A DNA stretch of 6,058 nt. Origin: Pseudomonas sp. (GTDB lineage: Bacteria; Pseudomonadota; Gammaproteobacteria; Pseudomonadales; Pseudomonadaceae). Position numbers and translations under genes: made by a program. The notes under the pieces were generated by a model that saw nothing but the letters and a program-made list of their open reading frames with translations, did not search any database and was not told the origin of the DNA. Of this stretch, positions 1 to 5,617 are shown in pieces; the first letter of the stretch is position 1; every line of letters starts with the position of its first letter. The stretch covers positions 1 through 6,058 of the forward strand of contig JAURXE010000077.1 in the NCBI GenBank assembly GCA_030654635.1, given 5' to 3'.

Positions 1-401
1 ACCGCGCTGCCGTATTTATGGTCATAACGCAGCAGGGCCTGGTTGATTTCAGTGCCATCTGGGTCGGGCACGGCGGAGAACTGGGTCTGACCGTTACGGG
101 TCGAGTTGTAAGACTCATCGCCAATCCGGCTGACGTTGTCGGCCTCAACCAGAGACGACAGGCCGTACCACTTGCCAGTCTGAAAGCCTAAGCGGGTGCG
201 CAGGGTTTGCGCGTTGGCGTGGTCGAGTGCGGCTTTGCCTTTGGCAGCATTTTGATCGACGTACTCATAGCGATAACGGGCGTCGAGAATCGGCGTGCCT
301 TGGGTGAAGATATTGCTGAAGTTTTCTTCGGCGTTAGCGTTGTGGCTGAGGGTGGCGCTGCTGATGGCTAGGCAAAGCAAGGACAGTTTAACTGGGCGCA
401 T
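1..401 (-). CDS. Outer-membrane porin, alginate-export-like family (N-terminal part, cut by window edge)
   Basis: Only the first 133 codons are inside the window; the C-terminus lies beyond base 1. The start is the ATG at 401-399, preceded by AAGGAA (414-409) at a 7-base spacing. Residues 1-24 form a typical Sec signal peptide: MRPVK, then a hydrophobic stretch, ending in NANA before EE. There is no lipobox, so a periplasmic or outer-membrane product is expected. The mature start resembles, from memory, proteins annotated as alginate export family (PF13372-type beta-barrels): an early DARYRYEYVDQ, then TLRTRLGFQTGKWYG, an NSTRNG loop, and DPDGTEINQALLRYDH. The alternating aromatic and polar residues fit beta-strands. 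The substrate cannot be told; members of this family are not all alginate exporters. The leader carries a sigma-54-like promoter and a terminator-like hairpin, so expression may be conditional. Secretion and barrel type are fairly sure, the family name less so. Confidence 0.7.
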   Translation of the reverse strand, partial: MRPVKLSLLCLAISSATLSHNANAEENFSNIFTQGTPILDARYRYEYVDQNAAKGKAALDHANAQTLRTRLGFQTGKWYGLSSLVEADNVSRIGDESYNSTRNGQTQFSAVPDPDGTEINQALLRYDHKYGSA

Positions 402-428
402 GGCATGTTTCCTTGGGACCAAAAAGGC

Positions 429-482
429 AAAAAAAACGTCACGGCTCCCTGGGCTTTTAAGCAAAGCCGGGTTCCATGACGT
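429..482 (-). terminator. Strong hairpin plus T-run in the porin leader (terminator or attenuator)
   Basis: Read on the minus strand, ACGTCATGG (482-474) pairs with CCGTGACGT (444-436), giving 9 pairs including one G-T wobble. Nested inside are CCC with GGG and a perfect 6-bp stem GGCTTT/AAAGCC (468-463 with 457-452) around a 5-base loop. The stem runs straight into seven further T residues (435-429), and another TTTTT follows at 425-421. This is the classic shape of an intrinsic terminator. It ends only about 15 bases before the porin Shine-Dalgarno, leaving no room for a promoter between them. It may stop read-through from the ABC operon, end a short RNA, or attenuate the porin gene. Confidence 0.7.
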
Positions 483-530
483 CATTGTCGGTTTGGCAGA
501 CACGCCGTTGTGCTGACCGGGGCTTGTAAC

Positions 531-547
531 AGCAGATTGCGTGCCAG
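531..547 (-). promoter_or_regulatory. Sigma-54 (RpoN) -24/-12 promoter candidate
   Basis: The minus strand reads CTGGCACGCAATCTGCT. It matches the sigma-54 consensus YTGGCACG-N4-TTGCW at nearly every conserved base, with the diagnostic GG and GC separated by exactly 10 bases (GG at 545-544, GC at 533-532). The one weak point is CTGC in place of TTGC at -12. Transcription would start near base 520 and run toward the porin, passing through the hairpin at 482-429. Sigma-54 promoters need an enhancer-binding activator; none is encoded in the window. Confidence 0.55.
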
Positions 548-565
548 TTTTGTAACTGATTGTTT

Positions 566-578
566 TATAACGGTTATA
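566..578. promoter_or_regulatory. 13-bp palindrome TATAAC-G-GTTATA, possible operator
   Basis: This is a perfect 6-1-6 inverted repeat in an AT-rich stretch, about 19 bp upstream of the -24 element of the sigma-54 candidate. A second short inverted repeat, CAGTT-N4-AACTG (545-558), lies between the two and overlaps the -24 element. The placement suits a regulator of the porin promoter. On the minus strand TATAAC also resembles a -10 hexamer with TTAAAA 16 bases upstream, so an alternative sigma-70 promoter cannot be excluded. The binding protein is unknown. Confidence 0.35.
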
Positions 579-620
579 TTTGGTTTTGTGGCAGTTTTAA
601 GGGTTTTTTATGACGGCTCG

Positions 621-681
621 CGCACCGCATGGGCGCCGTTGCGTGCTGCTGGTGCATATACGCGGTGCGGCATGCACCAGC
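621..681. repeat. Overlapping inverted repeats after the ABC gene, pseudoknot-like
   Basis: GCTGGTGCAT (648-657) and ATGCACCAGC (672-681) form a perfect 10-bp stem around a 14-base loop. The loop segment GCGGTGCG (662-669) is also perfectly complementary to CGCACCGC (621-628). The two pairings interlock, as in an H-type pseudoknot, or act as alternatives. The element starts 25 bases after the ABC stop codon on the minus strand. No T-run follows the 10-bp stem directly, so it is not a standard intrinsic terminator; it could protect the 3' end of the argF-ABC transcript. Confidence 0.5.
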
Positions 682-705
682 TGGCACGGAGGTTTATCAG
701 GCCGT

Positions 706-1755
706 TTAGAGTGGGGCTTGAAACACCACCAAATGATCGGCGGCAATCCGAATGCCGAGGTTCTGCCCGGTTTCCAAGTCGACATGGCTGGGCAGAATCG
801 ATTCCAGCAGGCAGCCGCTGGCCAGTTGCAGGCGATACAGGGTGGCGGCGCCGAGAAAGGTCTTGGCCACAATCCGCGCCTGCAGCGGGCTTTCTGGGTC
901 GTAAATAATATCGTCGGGGCGCAGCAGCACATCCACCGCACTGCCGTTGGGCCAGAGATAGGCGCGGTTGCCGCGAATCACCCCAAGTTCGGTCTGCACA
1001 GTGTCGGGGGAGAGCAGCTGGCCGCGGATGAAATACCCCTGACCAATAAAGCTGGCCACAAAGGGGGTGAGCGGCTCGTGATAGAGGTTGAACGGTGTGT
1101 CCCACTGCTGCAGACGGCCCTGGTTAAACACCCCGACGTGATCGCTGACGGCAAAGGCTTCTTGCTGGTCGTGGGTGACCAGGATAGCGCTGGTGCCGCG
1201 CAGTTTGAGGATCTCGCGCACCTCTTGGCTGAGCTTGCGGCGCAGCTCGCCATCGAGGTTGGAAAACGGTTCATCGAGCAGCAGCAGTTGCGGCTCTGGC
1301 GCCAAGGCGCGGGCCAGGGCGACGCGCTGCTGTTGACCCCCAGACAGCTCGTGGGGATAGCGCTGGCCGAGCAGGTCGAGTTTGACCAGCTCCAATAACT
1401 CGCCGGTGAGCTGCTGACGTTGCGGGTGCTGGCGGATGCCAAAGGCGACGTTCTGCGCCACCGTCAGGTGCGGGAACAGTGCGTAGTCTTGAAAGACCAT
1501 GCCAATCCGGCGCTTCTCCGGGGCCAGGGTGAAACCTGGGCGCGAGATGACTTGGCCGGCCAGGCTGATTTCACCCTGCTGCACCGCCTCGAAGCCGGCA
1601 ATCGCTCGCAACGTGGTGGTCTTGCCGCAGCCAGAGGGGCCGAGCAAACAGCCGATATCGCCGGCATTCAGGTGCAGATTGAGCTCGCTGACCACCCGTT
1701 GCCCACGATAACCACAACTGAGATTACGCAGGGCTAACAGCAGAGGGTGGCTCAT
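706..1755 (-). CDS. ABC transporter ATP-binding protein, FbpC/PotA-like
   Basis: A 349-residue cytoplasmic ATPase that would power an importer. All nucleotide-binding motifs are intact: Walker [10 protein letters not shown] (39-47), Q-loop Gln89, signature LSGGQQQ (137-143), Walker B LLLLDEP (157-163), D-loop SNLD (165-168) and H-loop His195. Residues after about 240 form a TOBE-like C-terminal domain with LRPDD (278-282), as in ferric-iron, polyamine and related importers of the PotA/FbpC group. Its length is usual for that group. The ATG overlaps the argF stop codon (ATGA, 1755-1752) and has no clear Shine-Dalgarno of its own, so translation is probably coupled to argF. No permease or binding protein is in the window and the intergenic region follows it, so its partners must be elsewhere. 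The substrate cannot be decided; linkage to argF is not evidence for ornithine or arginine transport. The ATPase assignment is certain. Confidence 0.93.
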   Translation of the reverse strand: MSHPLLLALRNLSCGYRGQRVVSELNLHLNAGDIGCLLGPSGCGKTTTLRAIAGFEAVQQGEISLAGQVISRPGFTLAPEKRRIGMVFQDYALFPHLTVAQNVAFGIRQHPQRQQLTGELLELVKLDLLGQRYPHELSGGQQQRVALARALAPEPQLLLLDEPFSNLDGELRRKLSQEVREILKLRGTSAILVTHDQQEAFAVSDHVGVFNQGRLQQWDTPFNLYHEPLTPFVASFIGQGYFIRGQLLSPDTVQTELGVIRGNRAYLWPNGSAVDVLLRPDDIIYDPESPLQARIVAKTFLGAATLYRLQLASGCLLESILPSHVDLETGQNLGIRIAADHLVVFQAPL

Positions 1756-2675
1756 GCGTGGTGATAAGCCGGTTCAACCAGCAGTTCGAGCAAGGCTTTT
1801 TGCGCGTGCAAGCGGTTCTCGGCTTGATCCCAGGCGACCGAGCGTGGGTCGTCGAGCAGGTCCAGGCTGATTTCTTCGCCGCGGTGGGCAGGCAGGCAGT
1901 GCATAAAGAGTACGTCGCTGGCGGCCAAGTCGAGCAACTCGCGGGTCACTTGGTAGGGTGCGAAGAGTTGCAGGCGCTTGGCGGTTTCCTCTTCCTGGCC
2001 CATTGAGGTCCAGACGTCGGTGCTCACCAGATGGGCGCCGGCCACTGCTTGGCGTGGATCGCGCAGCACCTGCACCCGCTCACCGGCCATGGCCAGAAAG
2101 CGCGGGTCCGGCTCGTAACCTTCGGGACAGGCGACGCGTAACTGGAAGTCGAACTGTAGGGCGGCTTCGATATAGCTGTTGCACATATTGTTGCCGTCGC
2201 CAATCCAGGCCACGGTTTTACCCTGGATGCTGCCGCGCTGTTCAAAGAAGGTTTGCATGTCGGCCAGCAGCTGGCAGGGGTGCAGGTCGTCGGATAGCCC
2301 GTTGATCACCGGTACCCGCGAATTGGCGGCAAACTCGGTCAGGGTGCTGTGGGCGAAGGTGCGGATCATCACCGCATCGAGCATGCTCGACATGACGATG
2401 GCGGCGTCGCTGATTGGCTCGCCACGGCCCAACTGGGTGTCGCGCGGCGAGAGAAAAATCGCCTGGCCGCCCAGTTGGATCATCCCGGCTTCAAACGACA
2501 AGCGGGTGCGGGACGAGGCATTTTCGAAAATCATCCCGAGCACGCGGTTTTTCAACGGCTCGAACAATACGCCACGGTTACGCAGGGCTTTCAGTTCGAT
2601 ACCACGGCGAATCAGGCTGCTCAACTCTGCGGGGGTACAGTCCAGCAGCGAGAGAAAGTGCCTTGCGCTCATCAT
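1752..2675 (-). CDS. argF: Ornithine carbamoyltransferase (anabolic)
   Basis: Transfers the carbamoyl group of carbamoyl phosphate to ornithine, giving citrulline in arginine biosynthesis; cytoplasmic and normally trimeric. The frame codes for 307 residues, close to the usual 305. Landmarks in order: the carbamoyl-phosphate loop SSRTR (54-58), DTQLGRGEP (79-87), HPCQ (132-135), the ornithine loop DVWTSMG (220-226), HCLP (259-262) and [11 protein letters not shown] near the end. The sequence closely resembles P. aeruginosa ArgF as remembered. Two Met codons begin the frame; AAGG sits 6 bases before the first and 9 before the second. The Pseudomonas protein begins MSARHF, so the second ATG (2674-2672) may be the true start. 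The carbamoyl-phosphate signature differs from the usual FEK-x-STRT: here FENASSRT. The gene heads an operon with the ABC ATPase, from the promoter near 2789-2816. ArgR control is usual for this gene in Pseudomonas, but I found no convincing ArgR box. Confidence 0.96.
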   Translation of the reverse strand: MMSARHFLSLLDCTPAELSSLIRRGIELKALRNRGVLFEPLKNRVLGMIFENASSRTRLSFEAGMIQLGGQAIFLSPRDTQLGRGEPISDAAIVMSSMLDAVMIRTFAHSTLTEFAANSRVPVINGLSDDLHPCQLLADMQTFFEQRGSIQGKTVAWIGDGNNMCNSYIEAALQFDFQLRVACPEGYEPDPRFLAMAGERVQVLRDPRQAVAGAHLVSTDVWTSMGQEEETAKRLQLFAPYQVTRELLDLAASDVLFMHCLPAHRGEEISLDLLDDPRSVAWDQAENRLHAQKALLELLVEPAYHHA

Positions 2676-2698
2676 TAACTACCTTAATTACTACAGCT

Positions 2699-2748
2699 CG
2701 CTGGCGCCAAAAACTAGGTTTTCACCAAGAAAACCACGGGAGCCAGCG
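2699..2748 (-). promoter_or_regulatory. Nested stem-loop in the argF 5' leader
   Basis: In the predicted argF mRNA leader, an outer 7-bp stem CGCTGGC/GCCAGCG (2748-2742 with 2705-2699) encloses an inner perfect 7-bp stem GGTTTTC/GAAAACC (2735-2729 with 2723-2717) with a 5-base TTGGT loop. The structure ends about 25 bases before the start codon. No T-run follows, so it is not an intrinsic terminator. It could affect stability or ribosome access. Pairing is directly visible; function is inferred. Confidence 0.45.
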
Positions 2749-2754
2749 GCGCGG

Positions 2755-2769
2755 GCCGCACAGTGCGGC
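2755..2769. promoter_or_regulatory. 15-bp perfect palindrome downstream of the argF start site
   Basis: GCCGCAC-A-GTGCGGC is a 7-1-7 perfect inverted repeat lying roughly +13 to +27 relative to the predicted argF transcription start. A one-base centre makes a poor RNA loop, so a protein-binding operator is more likely than a hairpin. It does not resemble the Pseudomonas ArgR half-site TGTCGC. The binding protein is unknown. Confidence 0.35.
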
Positions 2770-2788
2770 GAATAGGGAAGGGCGCGAT

Positions 2789-2816
2789 CTTATAAGGAAG
2801 TTACGCATCGGTGCAA
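2789..2816 (-). promoter_or_regulatory. Sigma-70 promoter of the argF-ABC operon
   Basis: The minus strand shows -35 TTGCAC (2816-2811) and -10 TATAAG (2794-2789) with a 16-base spacer. Shifting the -10 by one base gives ATAAGA at 17. It is the best sigma-70 match between the divergent genes. The start site would lie near 2782, giving a leader of a little over 100 bases that contains the 2755-2769 palindrome and the nested stem-loop. Confidence 0.55.
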
Positions 2817-2896
2817 ATTGCCGCTACAAATGGCGCTAGCAAAACGGCTAAATAAGCTGGCCCTGATGATGCCTGATTCATGTGGCTAAGCCTGGT

Positions 2897-2919
2897 GGCG
2901 TGCTTGCCCGGCAATCGCC
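2897..2919. promoter_or_regulatory. Inverted repeat TTGCC-C-GGCAA with flanking GGCG/CGCC, upstream of the oxidoreductase
   Basis: An 11-bp perfect palindrome TTGCC-C-GGCAA (2904-2914) is flanked by GGCG (2897-2900) and CGCC (2916-2919), with unequal gaps of 3 and 1 bases. The same stretch contains, on the plus strand, a loose sigma-54-like pattern CTGG-N10-GC (GG at 2894-2895, GC at 2906-2907, TTGC at -12), whose -24 half is poor. Either reading would place control of the oxidoreductase here; both are tentative. Confidence 0.3.
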
Positions 2920-2940
2920 ATAGTGAACCGAGGCGCCGAC

Positions 2941-2952
2941 CCGACCGGTCGG
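2941..2952. promoter_or_regulatory. 12-bp palindrome CCGACCGGTCGG, possible TetR-type operator
   Basis: A perfect 12-bp inverted repeat lies 25 bases before the preferred start codon of the oxidoreductase. ACCGGT-centred palindromes of this kind are common operators of TetR/AcrR-family repressors. Symmetry breaks at the next base on either side. No convincing sigma-70 promoter could be placed for the oxidoreductase; AT-rich TAGAACAATATTAT (2954-2967) follows the palindrome, without a matching -35. No TetR regulator gene is in the window. Confidence 0.4.
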
Positions 2953-2977
2953 CTAGAACAATATTATGAGGCCCGCC

Positions 2978-5086
2978 ATGAGCAAAACCCTCCATCACCG
3001 CGCCTGTCATCTGTGTGAAGCGATTTGTGGTTTAACCATCGCCACACAGACCGAGGCTGACGGCAGCACACAGATTCTGTCGATCAAGGGCGATGCTGAG
3101 GACAGCTTTAGTCGCGGGCATATCTGCCCGAAAGCCGTGGCGCTGCAAGATATCCAAAATGACCCCGATCGCGTGCGCCAACCGATGCGCCGGATTGGCA
3201 ATGATTGGCAGCCGATTGCCTGGGAGGCCGCCTTTGCCTTGGTCGCCGAGCGTCTCGGGGCAATTCAGGCTGCGCATGGGCAAAACGCCGTGGCTATCTA
3301 TCAGGGTAATCCCAGCGTGCACAACTATGGGCTGATGACTCACAGCAACTATTTTCTCGGCCTGCTGAAAACCCGCAATCGGTTTTCGGCCACCTCGGTC
3401 GATCAGCTGCCCCATCACCTGACCAGTTACCTGATGTACGGCCATGGTTTTCTGATCCCGATTCCGGACATCGACCACAGCGACTTTATGTTGATTCTCG
3501 GCGGTAACCCGCTGGCCTCCAACGGCAGCATCATGACGGTGCCGGACGTGGAGAAGCGCCTGAAGGCGATTCAGGCCCGTGGCGGCAAGCTGGTGGTGGT
3601 CGATCCGCGGCGCAGCGAAACGGCGGCGATTGCCGATCAACATCTGTTTATTCGCCCAGGCCAAGACGCCGCCTTGTTGACCGGCTTGCTCAATACCCTG
3701 CTGGAAGAAGGCCTGACCCGCGCCAGTCATTTACCTATCGAGGGGCTGGAGCAGGTGCGCAGCGCCATAGCAGGTTTTACTGCCGAGGCCATGAGCGCTC
3801 GTTGCGGTGTGCCGGCAGAAACTATTCGTCAACTGGCCCGCGACTTTGCCGCAGCCGACAAGGCGGTGTGCTATGGCCGCATGGGGGTTTCCACCCAGGC
3901 TTTCGGCACGCTCTGCCAGTGGCTGGTGCAGCTGATCAATCTGGTGACTGGCAACCTCGATAGGGTTGGCGGTGTGCTCTGCACTGAGCCGGCGGTCGAT
4001 CTGGTGGCGGCCACCTCGGGCGGGCATTTCAATCGCTGGCAGAGCCGTGTGTCGAGCTTGCCCGAGTACGGCGGCGAGCTGCCGGTGGCGGCGCTGGCCG
4101 AAGAGATGCTCACGCCGGGGGATGGGAAAGTGCGTGCCTTGGTGACTGTGGCCGGCAATCCGGTGCTCTCCACCCCCAATGGCCGCCAGCTTGATCGGGC
4201 CTTGGACGGCTTGGAATTTATGGTCAGCATCGATTTTTATATCAATGAAACCACCCGTTACGCCGATCTGATTCTGCCGCCAACCGCACCGCTGGAACAC
4301 GATCATTACGACACCACTTTCAATGCCTTTGCGGTACGTAATGTCACCCGTTTCAACGAGGCTGTGCTGGCCAAACCCGAGGGTGCGTTGCACGACTGGG
4401 AGATTTTTGTCGAGTTGGCCAAGGCCTTTGCCGCCCAGACTGGCGCGCAGTTAAAGCCGACTATGGCGCCCGAGCAAATGATCGATATGGGCCTGCGTTT
4501 TGGTCCCTATGGCGATAATACGGCGCACAAGTTGTCCTTGGCCGCGTTGCGCGAACACCCCCATGGGCTGGATCTGGGTGGGCTCAAGGCGAATTTGCTC
4601 GGGCGCATAAAGACGCCGAGCAAGGCGGTCCAGGCCGCCCCGCAACTGCTAATGGATGATCTGCAGCGCTTCGCCGCGCAGGCGCCTGGCGATGCTCGGC
4701 AATTGCTGCTAATTGGTCGCCGGCATGTGCGCAGCAATAACTCCTGGATGCACAACTACCACCGTCTGGTGAAAGGCAAGCCGCGTCATCAGCTGTTGAT
4801 GCATCCAGACGACTTGGCGGCGCGCGATCTGACCGATGGCCAGCGTGTGCGGATCAGCTCGCGGGTTGGGATGATTGAGGTGGAAGTCGCCGTGAGTACC
4901 GACATGATGCCCGGCGTGGTCAGTTTGCCCCATGGCTGGGGACATGGGCGGGCAGGGGTGCAGTTGGCCATTGCCGGTGCGCTGGCGGGCGCCAGCGTCA
5001 ATGACCTGACTGATGAGCGGGCCCTGGATGCGGTGTCGGGCAATGCCGCGTTGAATGGTTTGCCGGTTGAAGTGGTGGCAGCCTAA
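2978..5086 (+). CDS. Molybdopterin (Mo-bisPGD) oxidoreductase with N-terminal [4Fe-4S] site, substrate unknown
   Basis: A 702-residue member of the DMSO reductase superfamily (formate dehydrogenase/assimilatory nitrate reductase-like large subunits). I chose ATG 2978 because GAGG lies 6 bases before it; the in-frame ATG at 2966 has no ribosome site. The [4Fe-4S] domain shows C10-x2-C13-x3-C17-x32-C50, followed by PK (51-52). The molybdopterin domain contains GGNP (175-178) and the nucleotide-binding DPRRSET (209-215). From about 575 to the end is the dinucleotide-binding domain, with RSNNSWMHN and LPHGWGHGR. No twin-arginine or other signal peptide, so it is cytoplasmic. No FeS, haem or NAD(P)H subunit gene is adjacent, so its electron partner is unknown. 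The region equivalent to the Mo-ligating Cys/Sec of FdhF (residues 136-160) has no Cys; LPHH (144-147) lies there. Possible activities include a formate dehydrogenase-like or other oxo-transfer reaction; I cannot choose. Confidence 0.9.
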   Translation: MSKTLHHRACHLCEAICGLTIATQTEADGSTQILSIKGDAEDSFSRGHICPKAVALQDIQNDPDRVRQPMRRIGNDWQPIAWEAAFALVAERLGAIQAAHGQNAVAIYQGNPSVHNYGLMTHSNYFLGLLKTRNRFSATSVDQLPHHLTSYLMYGHGFLIPIPDIDHSDFMLILGGNPLASNGSIMTVPDVEKRLKAIQARGGKLVVVDPRRSETAAIADQHLFIRPGQDAALLTGLLNTLLEEGLTRASHLPIEGLEQVRSAIAGFTAEAMSARCGVPAETIRQLARDFAAADKAVCYGRMGVSTQAFGTLCQWLVQLINLVTGNLDRVGGVLCTEPAVDLVAATSGGHFNRWQSRVSSLPEYGGELPVAALAEEMLTPGDGKVRALVTVAGNPVLSTPNGRQLDRALDGLEFMVSIDFYINETTRYADLILPPTAPLEHDHYDTTFNAFAVRNVTRFNEAVLAKPEGALHDWEIFVELAKAFAAQTGAQLKPTMAPEQMIDMGLRFGPYGDNTAHKLSLAALREHPHGLDLGGLKANLLGRIKTPSKAVQAAPQLLMDDLQRFAAQAPGDARQLLLIGRRHVRSNNSWMHNYHRLVKGKPRHQLLMHPDDLAARDLTDGQRVRISSRVGMIEVEVAVSTDMMPGVVSLPHGWGHGRAGVQLAIAGALAGASVNDLTDERALDAVSGNAALNGLPVEVVAA

Positions 5087-5100
5087 AATACTCGCGCAAT

Positions 5101-5155
5101 CTGCGCCGCTGCGCAGCTGATCGTAGAGCCCGAGCGCGGTACTCGGGTTTACGAT
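5101..5155 (+). terminator. Tandem hairpins between the oxidoreductase and glutaredoxin genes (weak terminator)
   Basis: The first hairpin is CTGCGC/GCGCAG (5101-5106 with 5111-5116) with a 4-base loop. The second is longer: ATCGTA pairs with TACGAT (5120-5125 with 5150-5155) and CCCGAG with CTCGGG (5129-5134 with 5142-5147), around a 7-base loop, with a small internal bulge. Only three T residues follow the inner stem, so termination may be partial. The end of the second hairpin abuts the candidate -10 of the glutaredoxin gene. Confidence 0.45.
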
Positions 5156-5160
5156 ACAAT
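5155..5160 (+). promoter_or_regulatory. Candidate -10 element for the glutaredoxin gene
   Basis: TACAAT is a good sigma-70 -10 hexamer and would start transcription near 5167, about 53 bases before the GTG codon. No TTGACA-like -35 is found 16-18 bases upstream; that space is taken by the CCCGAG/CTCGGG hairpin. A GCCGGC/GCCGGC stem with a GAAGG loop (5172-5188) would then lie at the start of the leader. Confidence 0.3.
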
Positions 5161-5219
5161 TGCCGCAGTGTGCCGGCGAAGGGCCGGCCAGAGCGTTAAA
5201 CGTCCTGTTGAGGTGCCCC

Positions 5220-5543
5220 GTGGATATCATTGAAACCATCAAAGAACAGATCAATAACAACACTGTGTTGTTGTACATGAAGGGCTCGCCAAACGCCCCG
5301 CAGTGTGGTTTTTCGGCTAAAGCCACCCAGGTGGTAATGGCTTGCGGTGAGAAGTTTGCCTACGTCGATATTCTGCAAAACCCAGAAATTCGCGCTAACT
5401 TGCCGAAGTACGCCAACTGGCCAACCTTCCCACAACTGTGGGTAGGCGGCGAATTGGTAGGCGGCAGCGACATCATGGTGGAGATGTTTGATAAGGGTGA
5501 ACTGCAAACCCTGATCAAAGAAGCCACCAATAAAGCGGAATAA
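5220..5543 (+). CDS. grxD: Monothiol (CGFS) glutaredoxin, Grx4/GrxD family
   Basis: A 107-residue cytoplasmic protein of the class that binds a [2Fe-2S] cluster with glutathione and works in Fe-S delivery and iron homeostasis, with little classical thiol reductase activity. Visible hallmarks are Lys21, the CGFS active site (29-32), WPTFPQLW (67-74, holding the WP-T motif with the cis-proline region) and GGSD (81-84). The start is GTG at 5220, with GAGG (5210-5213) 6 bases upstream; translation from there gives MDIIETIKEQI, which matches how Pseudomonas GrxD proteins begin. A longer reading from the TTG near 5160 would cross the promoter and leader and is rejected. Length fits the single-domain bacterial class (about 105-115). 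The second Cys, Cys42, is in a position often seen in Pseudomonas homologues. It follows the Fe-S oxidoreductase but probably has its own promoter. Confidence 0.95.
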   Translation: MDIIETIKEQINNNTVLLYMKGSPNAPQCGFSAKATQVVMACGEKFAYVDILQNPEIRANLPKYANWPTFPQLWVGGELVGGSDIMVEMFDKGELQTLIKEATNKAE

Positions 5544-5564
5544 TCTTTCGCGTAGCTGCAATAA

Positions 5565-5617
5565 CTGAGCTTGGCGGTATCCTAAAGCCGAGCTCAGTGC
5601 CCACCCTGTTCAGGGTG
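5565..5617 (+). terminator. Two tandem hairpins downstream of the glutaredoxin gene
   Basis: CTGAGCT/AGCTCAG (5565-5571 with 5591-5597) continues through a T-G wobble into GGC/GCC, giving an 11-bp stem with an 11-base loop, 21 bases after the stop codon. Next comes CACCCTG-TT-CAGGGTG (5602-5617), a 7-2-7 palindrome. No T-run follows either stem, so these are not textbook intrinsic terminators. They probably define the 3' end of the grxD transcript by processing or pausing. Confidence 0.45.

Noticed and set aside
295..516. 73-codon plus-strand frame across the porin start and leader
   Set aside because: It runs antisense to a signal peptide with a good ribosome site and through the terminator-like hairpin; no family features.
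610..1398. 262-codon plus-strand frame antisense to the ABC ATPase
   Set aside because: It lies wholly opposite a gene with every ABC motif, has no ribosome site and gives no recognisable protein; it is a shadow of GC-rich codons.
2823..2828. TGTAGC on the minus strand near the argF -35, a possible ArgR half-site
   Set aside because: Pseudomonas ArgR sites read TGTCGC-N8-AA; here the third-from-last position and the AA both fail, and no second half-site is found.
3032..3730. 232-codon minus-strand frame within the oxidoreductase
   Set aside because: Antisense shadow of a clear molybdopterin enzyme; the same holds for 3731-4393 and 4709-5326 on the minus strand.
5172..5188. GCCGGC-GAAGG-GCCGGC as a REP element
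   Set aside because: It looks like part of a Pseudomonas REP hairpin but is a single short copy lacking the conserved flanks, and it lies in the grxD leader; treated as a leader hairpin.
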